64,000 bases of DNA, from assembly GCA_028284495.1 (NCBI GenBank), contig JANQRP010000002.1, positions 186,001-250,000 on the forward strand, written 5' to 3'. The notes beneath the pieces are model-generated. The model saw only the letters and a list, made by a program, of their open reading frames with translations. It had not been told where the DNA came from and did not search any database. Position 1 is the first letter of the stretch; each line of letters begins with the position of its first letter. The position numbers and the translations under genes were made by a program. This document shows, piece by piece, positions 15,232-23,847 of the stretch. This DNA is from Longimicrobiales bacterium. GTDB lineage: Bacteria > Gemmatimonadota > Gemmatimonadetes > Longimicrobiales > Gaopeijiaceae.

Positions 15232-15288
15232 CCGCTAGGAAATGGTCGCGAAGTCCGCCGACGCCCGCATCCGCTTCGGGCCCCTCCC

Positions 15289-17595
15289 CTACCGCTCCGA
15301 AATCACCCGCGGCTGCTCCGCCTCCTCGAGCGTCTTCAGCACCATCTCCCAGTCGAACTTCTCGCCCATCCCGCGGACGTAGTAGTCCATCCACGCCATC
15401 TCGCTGACCGACTTCACGAGCCGGTTGCGGGCATCGGGAATACCGTGGCTCCGGCCCGGGTACATGAAGAGCTCGGTCGGGACGTCGAGCTTCTTGAGCG
15501 CCATGTGCAGCTCGACGGACTGCGGGCTCGGGACGCGCGGATCACCCTCCACGACGTGGATCATGGTCGGCGTCTTCGCGTTGGTGATGTACTTGAGCGG
15601 CGACTGGTCGAAGTAGGTGTCGAAGTCCTCGTACAGGAAGCCGTCGCCGACGTAGAACTGCCGGTTCCGCTGCACGTCGCTCTGCGCGTACATGCTGATC
15701 CAGTTCATGGTGCCGGCCCCGGACGAGATCGCCTTGAAGCGGTCGGTCTGGGTGAGGATCCAGTTGGACCAGTGGCCGCCCGCGCTCCAGCCGAGCACGC
15801 CCATCCGGTCGCCATCCACGATCCCTTCGTCGATCAGGTGATCGACGCCGGTCATGATGTCCTCGTAGCCGAGCGTGAAGTAGTCGCCGACGATGTCGGT
15901 GCGGTGCGCGTTCCCATAGTTGCGCGAGCCGCGGTAGTTCGGCTTGAGCACGGCGTAGCCGGCGCCGGCGTAGACCTGCGCGCCGTAGCCGCCGTTGAAG
16001 CGGAGGATGTCGGCGGAGGCCGGCCCGCCGTGGATCGCCACGATCAGCGGGTAGCGGGTGCCCTCCTGGTAGCCGACCGGGTAGACGAGCACGCCACCGA
16101 CCAGCTTGCCGTCCGACGAGGTCCACTCGATCTCGACCTCGCGGCCGAGCGCCATCTCCTCGACGTGCGGGTTGGCGTCCACGAGCTGGACCCAGGCGTC
16201 CTGGTCGTTGACCTCGTCCAGGCTCGCCACGGTGAAGACGGTCGGCGGGGTCGTCGGGTCGGAGTAGCCGAGCAGGAGCGCGCCCGAGTCCTCGTCGCGG
16301 CTCACGCTCAGCGCGGCGCGCACGTCCGTCAGCTGCGTCACCTCACCCGAGCGCGTGTCGAGCGCGTGGAGCTGCGTGGTGACCTTCACGCCGGCGTTGA
16401 AGTAGATCGTGCTCCCGTCCTCGGACCAGAACCCGATGGAGGACGACTGATCGAAATCGGACCCGAGCTTCCGGAACTCGCCCCCGCGGTCCGCCACCTC
16501 GCGGAGGTAGACACGGTTCTCGGTCATCGTGTAGCGCGTCAGGTCGTCCGGCGCCGAGAAGGCGATCCAGCGCGAGTCCGGCGAGAAGGAGACGCCGCCC
16601 TCCGAGACCTCGTAGTTGTCCGTCAGGCGCTCGATGGCGCGCGTGGCGATCTCCATCAGGAAGAGGTCCTCGTAGAGCCCGGAGCCGGTGATGTTGCGCT
16701 CGTAGCGCTCGGGCGAGCCGCCGTCGAAGGCGATCCACGCGCCGTCGGGCGAGATCTCGAAGCCCTCCACGCTGACGTCGAGGTCCGTGGTCAGCTGCTC
16801 GCTCGTGCGCGTCTCGAGGTCGAGCGCGTGCAGGTTCGAGAGCGGGGTGACCGCGTTCCGGATGTCGACGGTGAAGCCGGCTTCGAGCCGCGCGCGTTCG
16901 TCCGCCTGGAAGTCGTCCGGCCGCGTGAAGTAGATCGAGGCGCCGTCCGGCGAGAAGTCCCACTGATCGATGCCCGCCGGCTCCTCGGTCAGCTTGACCA
17001 GGGCGTCTTCGGACACGCCCGCGCCCGTCGCGAGGGCACCCCGAAGCGTCGCGACGGAGATGGCGTGCAGCTGCTCCAGCCCGCTCTCCCCGCTCCGCAG
17101 GACGAGCCACTCGCCATCGGGCGAGAAGTCGAAGCCGGAGACGCCGTGCTCGACGGCCGTGAACACCCGCGCCTCGCCGCCGTTCGGGCGCATCATGTAG
17201 AGCTGGCTCTCGTCCTCCTCCCGATCCGACACGAAGACGAAGAATTCGCCGTCCGGCGCCCACGCCGGGCTCGTCTCGTTGGCCTCCTCGGTGAAGGTCA
17301 GGCGGCGGGACGAGGCCACGCCCTCGGCCATCGACACCAGGTGGAGGTCCGTCTGCGAGCGGTCCTCCTGCCAGTCCGGGGTGCGGATCGTGTACAGCAT
17401 CCACGACCCATCCGGGCTCGGCGTCCACGACCCGGGGCTCGCGAACTCCTGGATGTCTAGCCACGTCATCGGGCGCTGCTGGGCGTCGGCGGGCGACGCG
17501 GTGAGCGGCGCGAGCAGCAGGGCCGTCAGGGCGGCCGCGGCGAGGGCGCGGATCGCGGAACGGACGGGAGTGCGGGCGGGGAGATGCTGGACCAT
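15289..17595 (-). CDS. Secreted S9-family prolyl oligopeptidase-like peptidase
   Basis: A 768-residue exported peptidase. A signal peptide (roughly residues 1-38, ending ADAQ) is followed by a WD40/TolB-like propeller with repeated SPDG motifs (SPDGSWMLYTIRT, SPDGEWLVLRSG, SPDGASIYFTRPDD, SPDGAWIAFDGG, SPDSRWIAFSAPDD). The C-terminal alpha/beta hydrolase has GWSAGG with the nucleophile serine near residue 604, an aspartate in EGDPRVPSP and histidine in GRSHGIPD. Such enzymes release dipeptides or acyl-amino acids from peptides in the periplasm. The ATG at 17595 was chosen because the extension upstream destroys the signal peptide. Confidence 0.92.
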   Translation of the reverse strand: MVQHLPARTPVRSAIRALAAAALTALLLAPLTASPADAQQRPMTWLDIQEFASPGSWTPSPDGSWMLYTIRTPDWQEDRSQTDLHLVSMAEGVASSRRLTFTEEANETSPAWAPDGEFFVFVSDREEDESQLYMMRPNGGEARVFTAVEHGVSGFDFSPDGEWLVLRSGESGLEQLHAISVATLRGALATGAGVSEDALVKLTEEPAGIDQWDFSPDGASIYFTRPDDFQADERARLEAGFTVDIRNAVTPLSNLHALDLETRTSEQLTTDLDVSVEGFEISPDGAWIAFDGGSPERYERNITGSGLYEDLFLMEIATRAIERLTDNYEVSEGGVSFSPDSRWIAFSAPDDLTRYTMTENRVYLREVADRGGEFRKLGSDFDQSSSIGFWSEDGSTIYFNAGVKVTTQLHALDTRSGEVTQLTDVRAALSVSRDEDSGALLLGYSDPTTPPTVFTVASLDEVNDQDAWVQLVDANPHVEEMALGREVEIEWTSSDGKLVGGVLVYPVGYQEGTRYPLIVAIHGGPASADILRFNGGYGAQVYAGAGYAVLKPNYRGSRNYGNAHRTDIVGDYFTLGYEDIMTGVDHLIDEGIVDGDRMGVLGWSAGGHWSNWILTQTDRFKAISSGAGTMNWISMYAQSDVQRNRQFYVGDGFLYEDFDTYFDQSPLKYITNAKTPTMIHVVEGDPRVPSPQSVELHMALKKLDVPTELFMYPGRSHGIPDARNRLVKSVSEMAWMDYYVRGMGEKFDWEMVLKTLEEAEQPRVISER

Positions 17596-17783
17596 CGGAG
17601 CCTCGGGCGCGGACGAAGGATCGGGGGACCGGCGATCAGGATGCCGGGGAGCACAAAGTGGGGTCGAGCGGCGCACCGGTCGAGGTTATTCGACCGCCGA
17701 GGCTCGTTCGCGCATGGCCTCGCCCGGCGAGCTGGGACTAGGTTGTGAGTCCGATCTACACCACATCTGACGCGAGACCGCGC

Positions 17784-18083
17784 ATGACGCCCGAAGAATT
17801 CAATCGACTCGAGACGCTGATTCGCTCCGAAGTCGGCGGGCTTCGCTCCGAGCTGGGCTCCGAGATCGATGGGCTTCGCTCCGAGATCGGAGGGCTTCGC
17901 TCCGATTTCGGCGAGCGGCTGAAACGCCTCGAGATAGGCCAGGAGCAGCTGCACGATGATCTTCGCGGCGTGGCAGAGGGTGTGACGATGAACGGCGAGC
18001 GCCTCGACCGGGCGAACGCGCGGATCGACGGCGTGGACAGCCTGGTTCGCCAACTCGCGGGCCTGAAGCCGGCGTCGGACTGA
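17784..18083 (+). CDS. Small coiled-coil protein with internal repeats
   Basis: A 99-residue protein of unknown function. Residues 5-50 contain repeats of the type (G/D)GLRSE(I/L)G, encoded by three near-identical 14-base units GGGCTTCGCTCCGA at 17838, 17871 and 17892. The rest has regular spacing of Leu/Ile/Val and Glu/Arg, predicting a long coiled coil with no membrane segment. A GTG 39 bases upstream is an alternative start. It sits between two unrelated convergent or divergent genes. The repeat number may vary between strains. Confidence 0.6.
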   Translation: MTPEEFNRLETLIRSEVGGLRSELGSEIDGLRSEIGGLRSDFGERLKRLEIGQEQLHDDLRGVAEGVTMNGERLDRANARIDGVDSLVRQLAGLKPASD

Positions 18084-18106
18084 CCCCCGGTTGGGTCGCC
18101 CCCGAC

Positions 18107-19330
18107 TCAGCCCACCGGCTCGAGCCGTACGATCGCCGTCGTCCCCCCGCCCCGCTCCTCGAGTGCCACGTAGATCAGACCGTCCGGCCCCTGACGCACG
18201 TCCCGCACGCGGCCCATGTCGTGGAAGACGGTCTCGGACATGACGACCCGTCGGTTCTCGAGCTGGATGCGGTCCACCCGCTCCCCCGACAGGCCGCCGG
18301 CGAACATGTGCCCGCGCCACTCCGGGAACGCATCGCCGTCGTAGATCATGAAGCCCGAGGTCCCGATCGAGGGAATCCAGACGTGGAGGGGGTCCTCCAT
18401 GCCTTCGCGGGTCGTCCCCTCGTGGATCGCGGTGCCGCTCCGGTAGTTCACGCCGTAGCCCACCACCGGCCAGCCGTAGTTGAGGCCGGCCTCCACCCGG
18501 TTCAGCTCGTCCCCCCCCTGCGGCCCGTGCTCGGTGGCCCAGAGGTCACCGGTTTCGGGGTGGAGGGCCATCCCCTGCGGGTTCCGGTGGCCGTAGCTCC
18601 AGATCTCCGGGAGCGCGCCGGCCTGGCCCACGAACGGATTGTCGGCCGGGACGCTCCCGTCCTCGTTCAGGCGGACCACGACACCCTGATGGCTGGCGAG
18701 GTCCTGGGCGGGGTGCGCCTCGAGGTCACCCCTCGGCGCCGCCTGGCGATCCCCGATGCTCAGGAAGAAGTGGCCGGCGCCGTCGAAGACGATCCGGCCG
18801 CCGTAGTGACCCGCGCCGCTGGACTGCGCCTCGAAGATCTCCTCGACCCCGGTCAGCGCGTCGTTCTCGAAGCGTGCCCGAACCACCGTGGTGGTCGACG
18901 CACGCCCGCCTTGCGGCTTCGAGAAGCTGAGGTAGACCAGGCGGTTCGACGCGAAGTCCGGATGCGCGACGACGTCGAGGAGCCCGCCCTGCCCATTGGC
19001 GAGCACGTCGGGCACGCCGGCGACTTCGTTCGGCAGCAGCCGGCCGTCCCGCACGATGCGGAGGCGACCCGGGCGCTCGGTCACGAGCAGGTCGCCATCC
19101 GGGAGCCACGTCATACTCCACGGGACCTCGAAGCCGTCGGCGACCGTCACGACGCGGTAGTCGTGGAGCGCGGTGCGCTGGATCTCCTGCGCGGCGAGGG
19201 GCGCGGCAAAGGGCCCGGCGACGAGCGCGAGCACGAGCCCCACCACGAGCCCCACCAAGAGCCCCGCCACGAAGAAGGGCGCGGCGGTCAGCAGACCGGT
19301 GGCTGTCGGGGCGAAGTCTCGTCGGACCAT
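18107..19330 (-). CDS. PQQ-dependent soluble aldose-sugar dehydrogenase-like protein
   Basis: A 407-residue exported six-bladed propeller. An N-terminal hydrophobic stretch (about 12-40, an unusually long run of Val/Gly/Leu/Ala) acts as signal or anchor. The mature part carries family landmarks: VPWSMTWLPDGDLLVTERPGRLR, GQGGLLDVVAHPDF, WSYGHRNPQGMALHPETGDLWATEHGPQGGDELN and LNYGWPVVGYG. Relatives oxidise sugars in the periplasm using pyrroloquinoline quinone, although many family members have unproven substrates. The ATG at 19330 was selected since the longer frame adds non-family sequence. Confidence 0.88.
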   Translation of the reverse strand: MVRRDFAPTATGLLTAAPFFVAGLLVGLVVGLVLALVAGPFAAPLAAQEIQRTALHDYRVVTVADGFEVPWSMTWLPDGDLLVTERPGRLRIVRDGRLLPNEVAGVPDVLANGQGGLLDVVAHPDFASNRLVYLSFSKPQGGRASTTTVVRARFENDALTGVEEIFEAQSSGAGHYGGRIVFDGAGHFFLSIGDRQAAPRGDLEAHPAQDLASHQGVVVRLNEDGSVPADNPFVGQAGALPEIWSYGHRNPQGMALHPETGDLWATEHGPQGGDELNRVEAGLNYGWPVVGYGVNYRSGTAIHEGTTREGMEDPLHVWIPSIGTSGFMIYDGDAFPEWRGHMFAGGLSGERVDRIQLENRRVVMSETVFHDMGRVRDVRQGPDGLIYVALEERGGGTTAIVRLEPVG

Positions 19331-19504
19331 GGATCTACCTCGGGAGGTGATGGGCGTCGGGACCGGTAATCTCTCGCGCGGCAGGAAGACGTGCCACCCG
19401 GCCGACCGGCTCGGGGACAAGGCGGGTCCATCCGCCCATTCGACCACCCCGTGATCAGACGGAGGTTCAGGGGTCGCGATTCGATTCCGCTTGCTCTCGG
19501 AAAC

Positions 19505-19516
19505 TTATGGCCATAA
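19505..19516. promoter_or_regulatory. Palindrome upstream of RHH-PIN pair
   Basis: TTATGGCCATAA is a perfect 12-base palindrome ending 8 bases before the chosen ATG (19525). CATAAC (19512-19517) could act as a -10 box seven bases before that ATG, again predicting a leaderless, repressible antitoxin transcript. An alternative ATG lies inside the palindrome at 19507. Confidence 0.5.
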
Positions 19517-19524
19517 CATCGAGC

Positions 19525-19788
19525 ATGGCCCGTACCACGATCCGCACTACGTTCGCGCTCGACCCCGAGACCGTCGAGGCGCTCGACCGCCTCGCCGACC
19601 GGTGGGGCGCATCCAAGTCCGACGTCGTCCGCCGGACCGTTCGGGCGGCGGCTCGCGTCGAGGAGGTCGATGCGACCTCTGACGCACTGCGCGCGCTCGA
19701 GGAGCTCCAGCAGACGCTCGGTCTCGACGAGGAGCGGGCCGAGGCGTGGATCCGCAGGATTCGCGACGAGCGAACGAGCGGCCGGTGA
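19525..19788 (+). CDS. RHH (CopG-like) antitoxin
   Basis: An 87-residue protein with a ribbon-helix-helix at residues 2-45 (RTTIRTTFALDPETVEALDRLAD, then GASKSDVVRRTVRAA) and an acidic/basic helical C-terminus expected to bind the PIN toxin. Overlaps the downstream gene by 4 bases (GTGA). The start at 19525 was preferred because the upstream in-frame ATG (19507) lies within the palindromic operator, but either could be used. Confidence 0.8.
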   Translation: MARTTIRTTFALDPETVEALDRLADRWGASKSDVVRRTVRAAARVEEVDATSDALRALEELQQTLGLDEERAEAWIRRIRDERTSGR

Positions 19789-20177
19789 GTCCCCCGGTTC
19801 ACCTGGACACGAGCTGGCTCATCCGTGCCCTCGTCCCCGGGACGCAAGAGGGTGAGCAGCTCGTCCGGTGGCTCGCCTCGGACACGCCCCTCCGCATGTC
19901 GACCCTCGCGTGGGCCGAGTTTCTATGCGGCCCGGAGCCCGCCGGGGCGGGTGCACCCTGGTCGGCCCTGGCGGCACGGGTGGTACGGCGCCGGATTCCC
20001 CTGTCGGACGACGAAGCTCGAGAAGCCGCTCGGTTGTTCAGTGCGGGCGGGCGCCGCCGCGGGTCGCTCGCGGATGCGGTGATCGCCGCCACCGCGATAC
20101 TGGACGCCGCCGCCCTGGCGACGGTCGACACACGCGGCTTCCGGGCGTGGGAGGACGCGGGACTGGAACTGACCTGA
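19785..20177 (+). CDS. PIN-domain toxin (VapC-like)
   Basis: A 130-residue PIN-fold protein. Acidic residues occur in VHLDTSWLIRAL, LAWAEFLCG, GSLADAVIAATA and ATVDTRGFRAW, matching the four positions of PIN nucleases. GTG start overlaps the antitoxin stop. Expected to be an RNase silenced by the upstream RHH protein. It ends 9 bases from the convergent homocysteine methyltransferase gene. Confidence 0.88.
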   Translation: MSPPVHLDTSWLIRALVPGTQEGEQLVRWLASDTPLRMSTLAWAEFLCGPEPAGAGAPWSALAARVVRRRIPLSDDEAREAARLFSAGGRRRGSLADAVIAATAILDAAALATVDTRGFRAWEDAGLELT

Positions 20178-20186
20178 CGCGGCAGG

Positions 20187-21197
20187 TCACGCCGTCGGGC
20201 TCTCCTCGACATCGTCCGCCCGACCCCGCAGCGCCCCATCGAGCACCCGGATGTCCGCCGGGCTCACCCGGCAGCACCCCCCGACCCCCGCGGCACCCGC
20301 CTCCACCCAGCCCCGCGCGAGGTCCGGCAGCGCTGCACCGGCTCGATCAGGATCCGCCACCTCCACCCATCGCCGGGTCGTGGCGTCGTAGTCCTCCCCT
20401 GCGTTGGGATAGACCAGGAGCGGAAGCTCGGTGGCGCCTCGCACCTCGTCGATCAGCGATTCGATGTGCCGGGGCTTCGTGCAGTTCACGCCGAGCGCGA
20501 CGAGGTTCGGGGTGCCATCGCACCGCGCCGCAACGTCAGCGATCCGCGTCCCGTCCGAGATGTGCTCGCCGTCCGGGCAGCTGAAGCTGATCCACCCGGG
20601 GGTGTCCAGCGTCTCGTCGAGCAGCTGGAGGTACACCTCGGCCTCGAGCGCGGAGGGCGTAGTCTCGCAGGCGATGAGATCGGCCGCGCTCGCCGCGAAG
20701 AGGTGCCAGCGTTCGCGGTGGAAATCGTCCAACGCGTCCCGCCCGACCCCGTAGTCGCCCCGATACTCGGACCCGTCGGCGAGGTACGCGCCGTAGGGGC
20801 CAACGCTGGCTGCGACGAGCGGTCGGCGTCGGGACCGACCCGTGACCGCGTCGCCGCTCTCCCGACGGTCCGCATCGGCATCCGTGACCTTCCCCCAGAA
20901 CGCGTCCCGCGCCTCCACCGCGAGCCGGGTCGCGAGGTCGAGCAGCCGGATTCCCGCCTCCCACCCGACCCCGCGCGCCGCGAACCCCGGCAGACTCGCC
21001 TGGTAGCTGATCGTCGCGATGACGTCGGCGCCGGCCTCCAGGAACTCGGTGTGCACCTCACGTACCGCGTGGGGCGCCTCGAGCAGGAGCCGCGCCGACC
21101 AGAGCGGGTCGTCGAGGTCGAAGCCCTTGGCCTCGAGCGCGGTGGCGAGGCCGCCGTCGATGAGGAGGGGGCCGGGACCAGCGAAGAGATCGAGCAT
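20187..21197 (-). CDS. mmuM: Homocysteine S-methyltransferase family protein
   Basis: A 336-residue cytosolic enzyme of the MmuM/BHMT barrel family. The N-terminus LLIDGGLATALEAKG is characteristic; the zinc-binding cysteines are in VALGVNCTKP and in GVGGCCR near the C-terminus. Members transfer a methyl group from S-methylmethionine or SAM to homocysteine, making methionine. ATG 21197 was selected since the longer frame adds unrelated sequence. It sits between two toxin-antitoxin pairs with no evident functional partner. Confidence 0.88.
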   Translation of the reverse strand: MLDLFAGPGPLLIDGGLATALEAKGFDLDDPLWSARLLLEAPHAVREVHTEFLEAGADVIATISYQASLPGFAARGVGWEAGIRLLDLATRLAVEARDAFWGKVTDADADRRESGDAVTGRSRRRPLVAASVGPYGAYLADGSEYRGDYGVGRDALDDFHRERWHLFAASAADLIACETTPSALEAEVYLQLLDETLDTPGWISFSCPDGEHISDGTRIADVAARCDGTPNLVALGVNCTKPRHIESLIDEVRGATELPLLVYPNAGEDYDATTRRWVEVADPDRAGAALPDLARGWVEAGAAGVGGCCRVSPADIRVLDGALRGRADDVEESPTA

Positions 21198-21330
21198 GGG
21201 GGAAGCTACATGCGGCGCAGCTTCGGGCCCACCGGAGCATGGACCTCTGAGCCGTCGGGCCTGTAGATTCTCGTATGGCACCATCGTGGAACCATTACGG
21301 AACCTACGACTGAACCCGACCCCGTCCGTC

Positions 21331-21573
21331 ATGTCCAACCTCACCATCAAGAGCCTGCCCGAGAGCCTGCACGAAGCGCTCCGCGACGCGGCCAAGCGGA
21401 ATCATCGGAGCCTGAACAGCGAGGTGATCCACCGCCTCGAGAGGTCCCTCGCGACGAGGCCCGCCGATCCCGCCGACCTCATCGGCCAGGCGCGGGTGCT
21501 GCGCGAGCGTGCCCGGCTCCCCTACCTCTCCGCAGCCGAGCTCGAGGCCGTCCGCGAGGACGGGCGCGCGTGA
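21331..21573 (+). CDS. FitA/VapB-type antitoxin
   Basis: An 80-residue Arc-like ribbon-helix-helix antitoxin: SNLTIKSLPESLHEALRDAAKRN then RSLNSEVIHRLERSL (residues 2-42), with a C-terminal part including ARLPYLSAAELEAVREDGR for toxin contact. It overlaps the PIN gene by 4 bases. About 50 bases upstream is the partial palindrome ATGGCACCAT (21275-21284), a possible operator but weaker than those of the neighbouring pairs. Confidence 0.85.
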   Translation: MSNLTIKSLPESLHEALRDAAKRNHRSLNSEVIHRLERSLATRPADPADLIGQARVLRERARLPYLSAAELEAVREDGRA

Positions 21574-21956
21574 TCGTCGTCGATGTAAACGTCCTCGCGT
21601 ATCTCTTCATCGACGGCCCGCAGACGTCGGAGGTCGAGGCGCTCTACGACCGCGATCCGGAGTGGGCCGCCCCCCTGCTTTGGCGCAGCGAGTGGCGCAG
21701 CATCCTGGCCGGCTACCTCCGACGAGGCGACGTCGATCGATCCACCGCGGTGCAGCTGTCGGACGCGGCCGGCAGGATCCTCCACGGCCGCGAGTACCCG
21801 GTGGAGCACGAGGCCGTGCTCGACATCGTGCTCGCATCGGACCTGAGCGCGTACGACGCCGAGTACGTGGCGACCGCTCGGGCGCTGGGTGTGCCGCTGT
21901 TCACGTACGACGCCCGGGTTGTGGACGCCGTTCCCGAGGTGGCGCGGCGGCCGTAG
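21570..21956 (+). CDS. vapC: PIN-domain toxin (FitB/VapC-like)
   Basis: A 128-residue PIN-domain ribonuclease. Active-site acids occur in IVVDVNVLAYLF, WRSEWRSIL, SAYDAEYVA and FTYDARVVDA. GTG start in a GTGA overlap with the antitoxin stop. Normal length and intact residues suggest function. The third antitoxin-PIN pair within 8 kb. Confidence 0.9.
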   Translation: MIVVDVNVLAYLFIDGPQTSEVEALYDRDPEWAAPLLWRSEWRSILAGYLRRGDVDRSTAVQLSDAAGRILHGREYPVEHEAVLDIVLASDLSAYDAEYVATARALGVPLFTYDARVVDAVPEVARRP

Positions 21957-22174
21957 CCTCTCTGTAGTCGCCCGTGTTCGCGGCCCTGTCGGGAAACGCG
22001 ATCGATCGCGACCGCCGCTCGGTGCTGCTGATCGTCTCGAAGCCCTCGAACGGGTGGCTTGAGATCGAGCGTACCCGGCCTTCGTCGCTGCGGACGCGAC
22101 TCGACGGGCTGCTCGCGATCGCTGTCGTGATCCGTGGCCTGGACGGCTCGGCCGACGACGACGGAGAAGCCGGG

Positions 22175-23050
22175 TCAGGGAATGAGTTCGACCCCGGAGT
22201 GGAGCACCTCCCCGTCCTCCTCGAACCCGTCGGACCACGGAAGCCCGCTCCGCTCGAACACGTGCCAGCCGAGCGGTGCGTGCGGCACGGGCTGATCCGA
22301 GATCCTGCTCCAGCACGAGGCGGGCACCATGCGGACGATGCAGGTCTGGGAGGCCGACTCGTCCCAGACGTCGGGGCCCCAGAGATCGTCGTCCACGAAG
22401 GCACACGGCCAGGTGGGGCGCGCCGTCCGGCGTGCCCACTCGTCGCCCTTCATCGGGGTGACCACCAGCTGCAGCCGCGCACCGCACGGCTCCCCGTCGC
22501 GGGCCTCGGCGTCGTCGGGCGCGAATTGCCGGACTCGACGGTCGCCGAGCCGCACCCCGTCCAGCCAGCCCTGCGCCGGCACCACGAGGTGGTTCGGCGG
22601 GTCCATCGCCAGTCCGGCCCGCCACCGTTCTCCGCTGATCGCGTTGGTCGCGCCCGCGATCACCTTCACCGCGAACGGGTAGCCGGTCGGCGACCGGAAC
22701 CGGAGCCACGCGGCCTCGCTCCGGTACATCGGCACGACGACGCCGCCCGCCTCGTGCCAGTTGTAGGGGACGGCCCGACCCAACTCCGATACGCGCGCGA
22801 ACGGGAGCCGACCGAGCGCACCGTGCATCGGCCACCCCCGGTGCTGGCCCGGCACTCGGGGCGTCCGCATGAAGCAGACCGAGAGGCTCGCGGCGGGATG
22901 CACATGCCCGAACTCGGGCCGCAGACTCGTCTCGATGGTGAGCTGCGGCGAGGGAGTCGTCGGGGGCGAGGCCCACGACGGGGAGAGGCGAACGGTTGGA
23001 CGGCTCTCTCCGATCGGACGATCGAGCGGACCATCGAAAGGACTGCTCAT
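22175..23050 (-). CDS. Uncharacterised conserved soluble protein
   Basis: A 291-residue protein without signal peptide. Conserved-looking blocks are VPYNWHEAGGVVVPMYRSEAAWLRF, YPFAVKVIAGATNAISGERW, LVVPAQGWLDGVRLGDRRVRQFAP and LQLVVTPMKGDEW; the end (PLGWHVFERSGLPWSDGFEEDGEVL) is also typical. I recall this as a widespread family of unknown function in actinobacteria, myxobacteria and others, but cannot name it. ATG at 23050 was preferred because an upstream Met adds a proline-rich leader. It stands alone between PIN-protein genes. Confidence 0.78.
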   Translation of the reverse strand: MSSPFDGPLDRPIGESRPTVRLSPSWASPPTTPSPQLTIETSLRPEFGHVHPAASLSVCFMRTPRVPGQHRGWPMHGALGRLPFARVSELGRAVPYNWHEAGGVVVPMYRSEAAWLRFRSPTGYPFAVKVIAGATNAISGERWRAGLAMDPPNHLVVPAQGWLDGVRLGDRRVRQFAPDDAEARDGEPCGARLQLVVTPMKGDEWARRTARPTWPCAFVDDDLWGPDVWDESASQTCIVRMVPASCWSRISDQPVPHAPLGWHVFERSGLPWSDGFEEDGEVLHSGVELIP

Positions 23051-23335
23051 CAGGGCATCTCCGAGACGTCGAGTCGGTGTCGGTGGTGCGGTGGTGGGCT
23101 TCCAATGCGTTGGTGCCACGAGTCGCGAATCGGTTTACATCGGCCCGTCACGGGGATCGACGCCGGCCCTTCTCGCGTCCGTGTCGAGGTGGCCCTTTCG
23201 GATCGCCTCGGGCAGTCCTACGTCCTTAGGAGCCCGGAAGGTCCATGGCGCCGAAAGCCCCGCGTGGCGCACAGTTTAGGCGCGTTGGCCATCACCCGAT
23301 CGGCCGCCGCCGCGTCGCGCGCCTCGCCGCCCACC

Positions 23336-23836
23336 ATGCACCTCCACCCACTGCCCCCCGAACGCATGCCTCCCGACGCCCCGAGCTCCCCGACCCCCGT
23401 CGATGGGCCCGACCACGGGGCCCCCGCACGGACCACCGTCGTCCTCGACACCAACGTCTTCGTCGGCGCGGGCTTCCACCCCGGCTCGGCCTCGGCCGAG
23501 CTGATCGACGCGGTGCGAGCCGGCGACCTCAGGATGGTCTGGAGCGAGGCGACGCGAGCGGAGACGCGCCGCGTGGTGGAGAAGATTCCGCCGCTGGCGC
23601 GGGCCGGTGCCTGGGACGCGTTCGACGAGGCGTTTCGCGACGCGGACCGCGTGGAAGTCACGCTCGACGAGTCGGACTTCGCGGCGGTGCCCGACCCGAC
23701 GGACCGAAAGTTCGCGGCGCTGGCGGCGGAGACCGGCGCCATCCTGGTGTCCAGCGACCGGCACCTGCTCGATCACGCCCAGGACCTGCCGGTGACGGTC
23801 CGGTCTCCCGGGCGGTGGTGGCGCACCGGCGGCTGA
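23336..23836 (+). CDS. Stand-alone PIN-domain protein
   Basis: A 166-residue protein with about 35 disordered, proline-rich residues and then a PIN domain: TTVVLDTNVFVGAGF, WSEATRAETRRVVEK, VPDPTDRKFAALAAETGAILVSSDRHLL. The acidic residues expected of a PIN nuclease are present. This subgroup (putative toxin, PIN family) usually has an antitoxin upstream; none is visible in the 285 bases before it. An ATG 30 bases downstream (23366) is an alternative start. Confidence 0.8.
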   Translation: MHLHPLPPERMPPDAPSSPTPVDGPDHGAPARTTVVLDTNVFVGAGFHPGSASAELIDAVRAGDLRMVWSEATRAETRRVVEKIPPLARAGAWDAFDEAFRDADRVEVTLDESDFAAVPDPTDRKFAALAAETGAILVSSDRHLLDHAQDLPVTVRSPGRWWRTGG

Positions 23837-23847
23837 CGGCACGACGG

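Noticed and set aside
15445..17460. 671-codon open frame antisense to the S9 peptidase
   Set aside because: High GC content leaves antisense frames open; the opposite strand has clear propeller repeats, catalytic motifs and a signal peptide.
19447..19500. Segment GGTCGCGATTCGATTC resembling a tRNA T-arm
   Set aside because: No acceptor stem, anticodon arm or proper T-stem pairing can be built; it lies in the region upstream of the RHH antitoxin.
21275..21284. ATGGCACCAT as operator of the FitA-like pair
   Set aside because: Imperfect, distant from the start, and short enough to occur by chance; mentioned only as a possibility.
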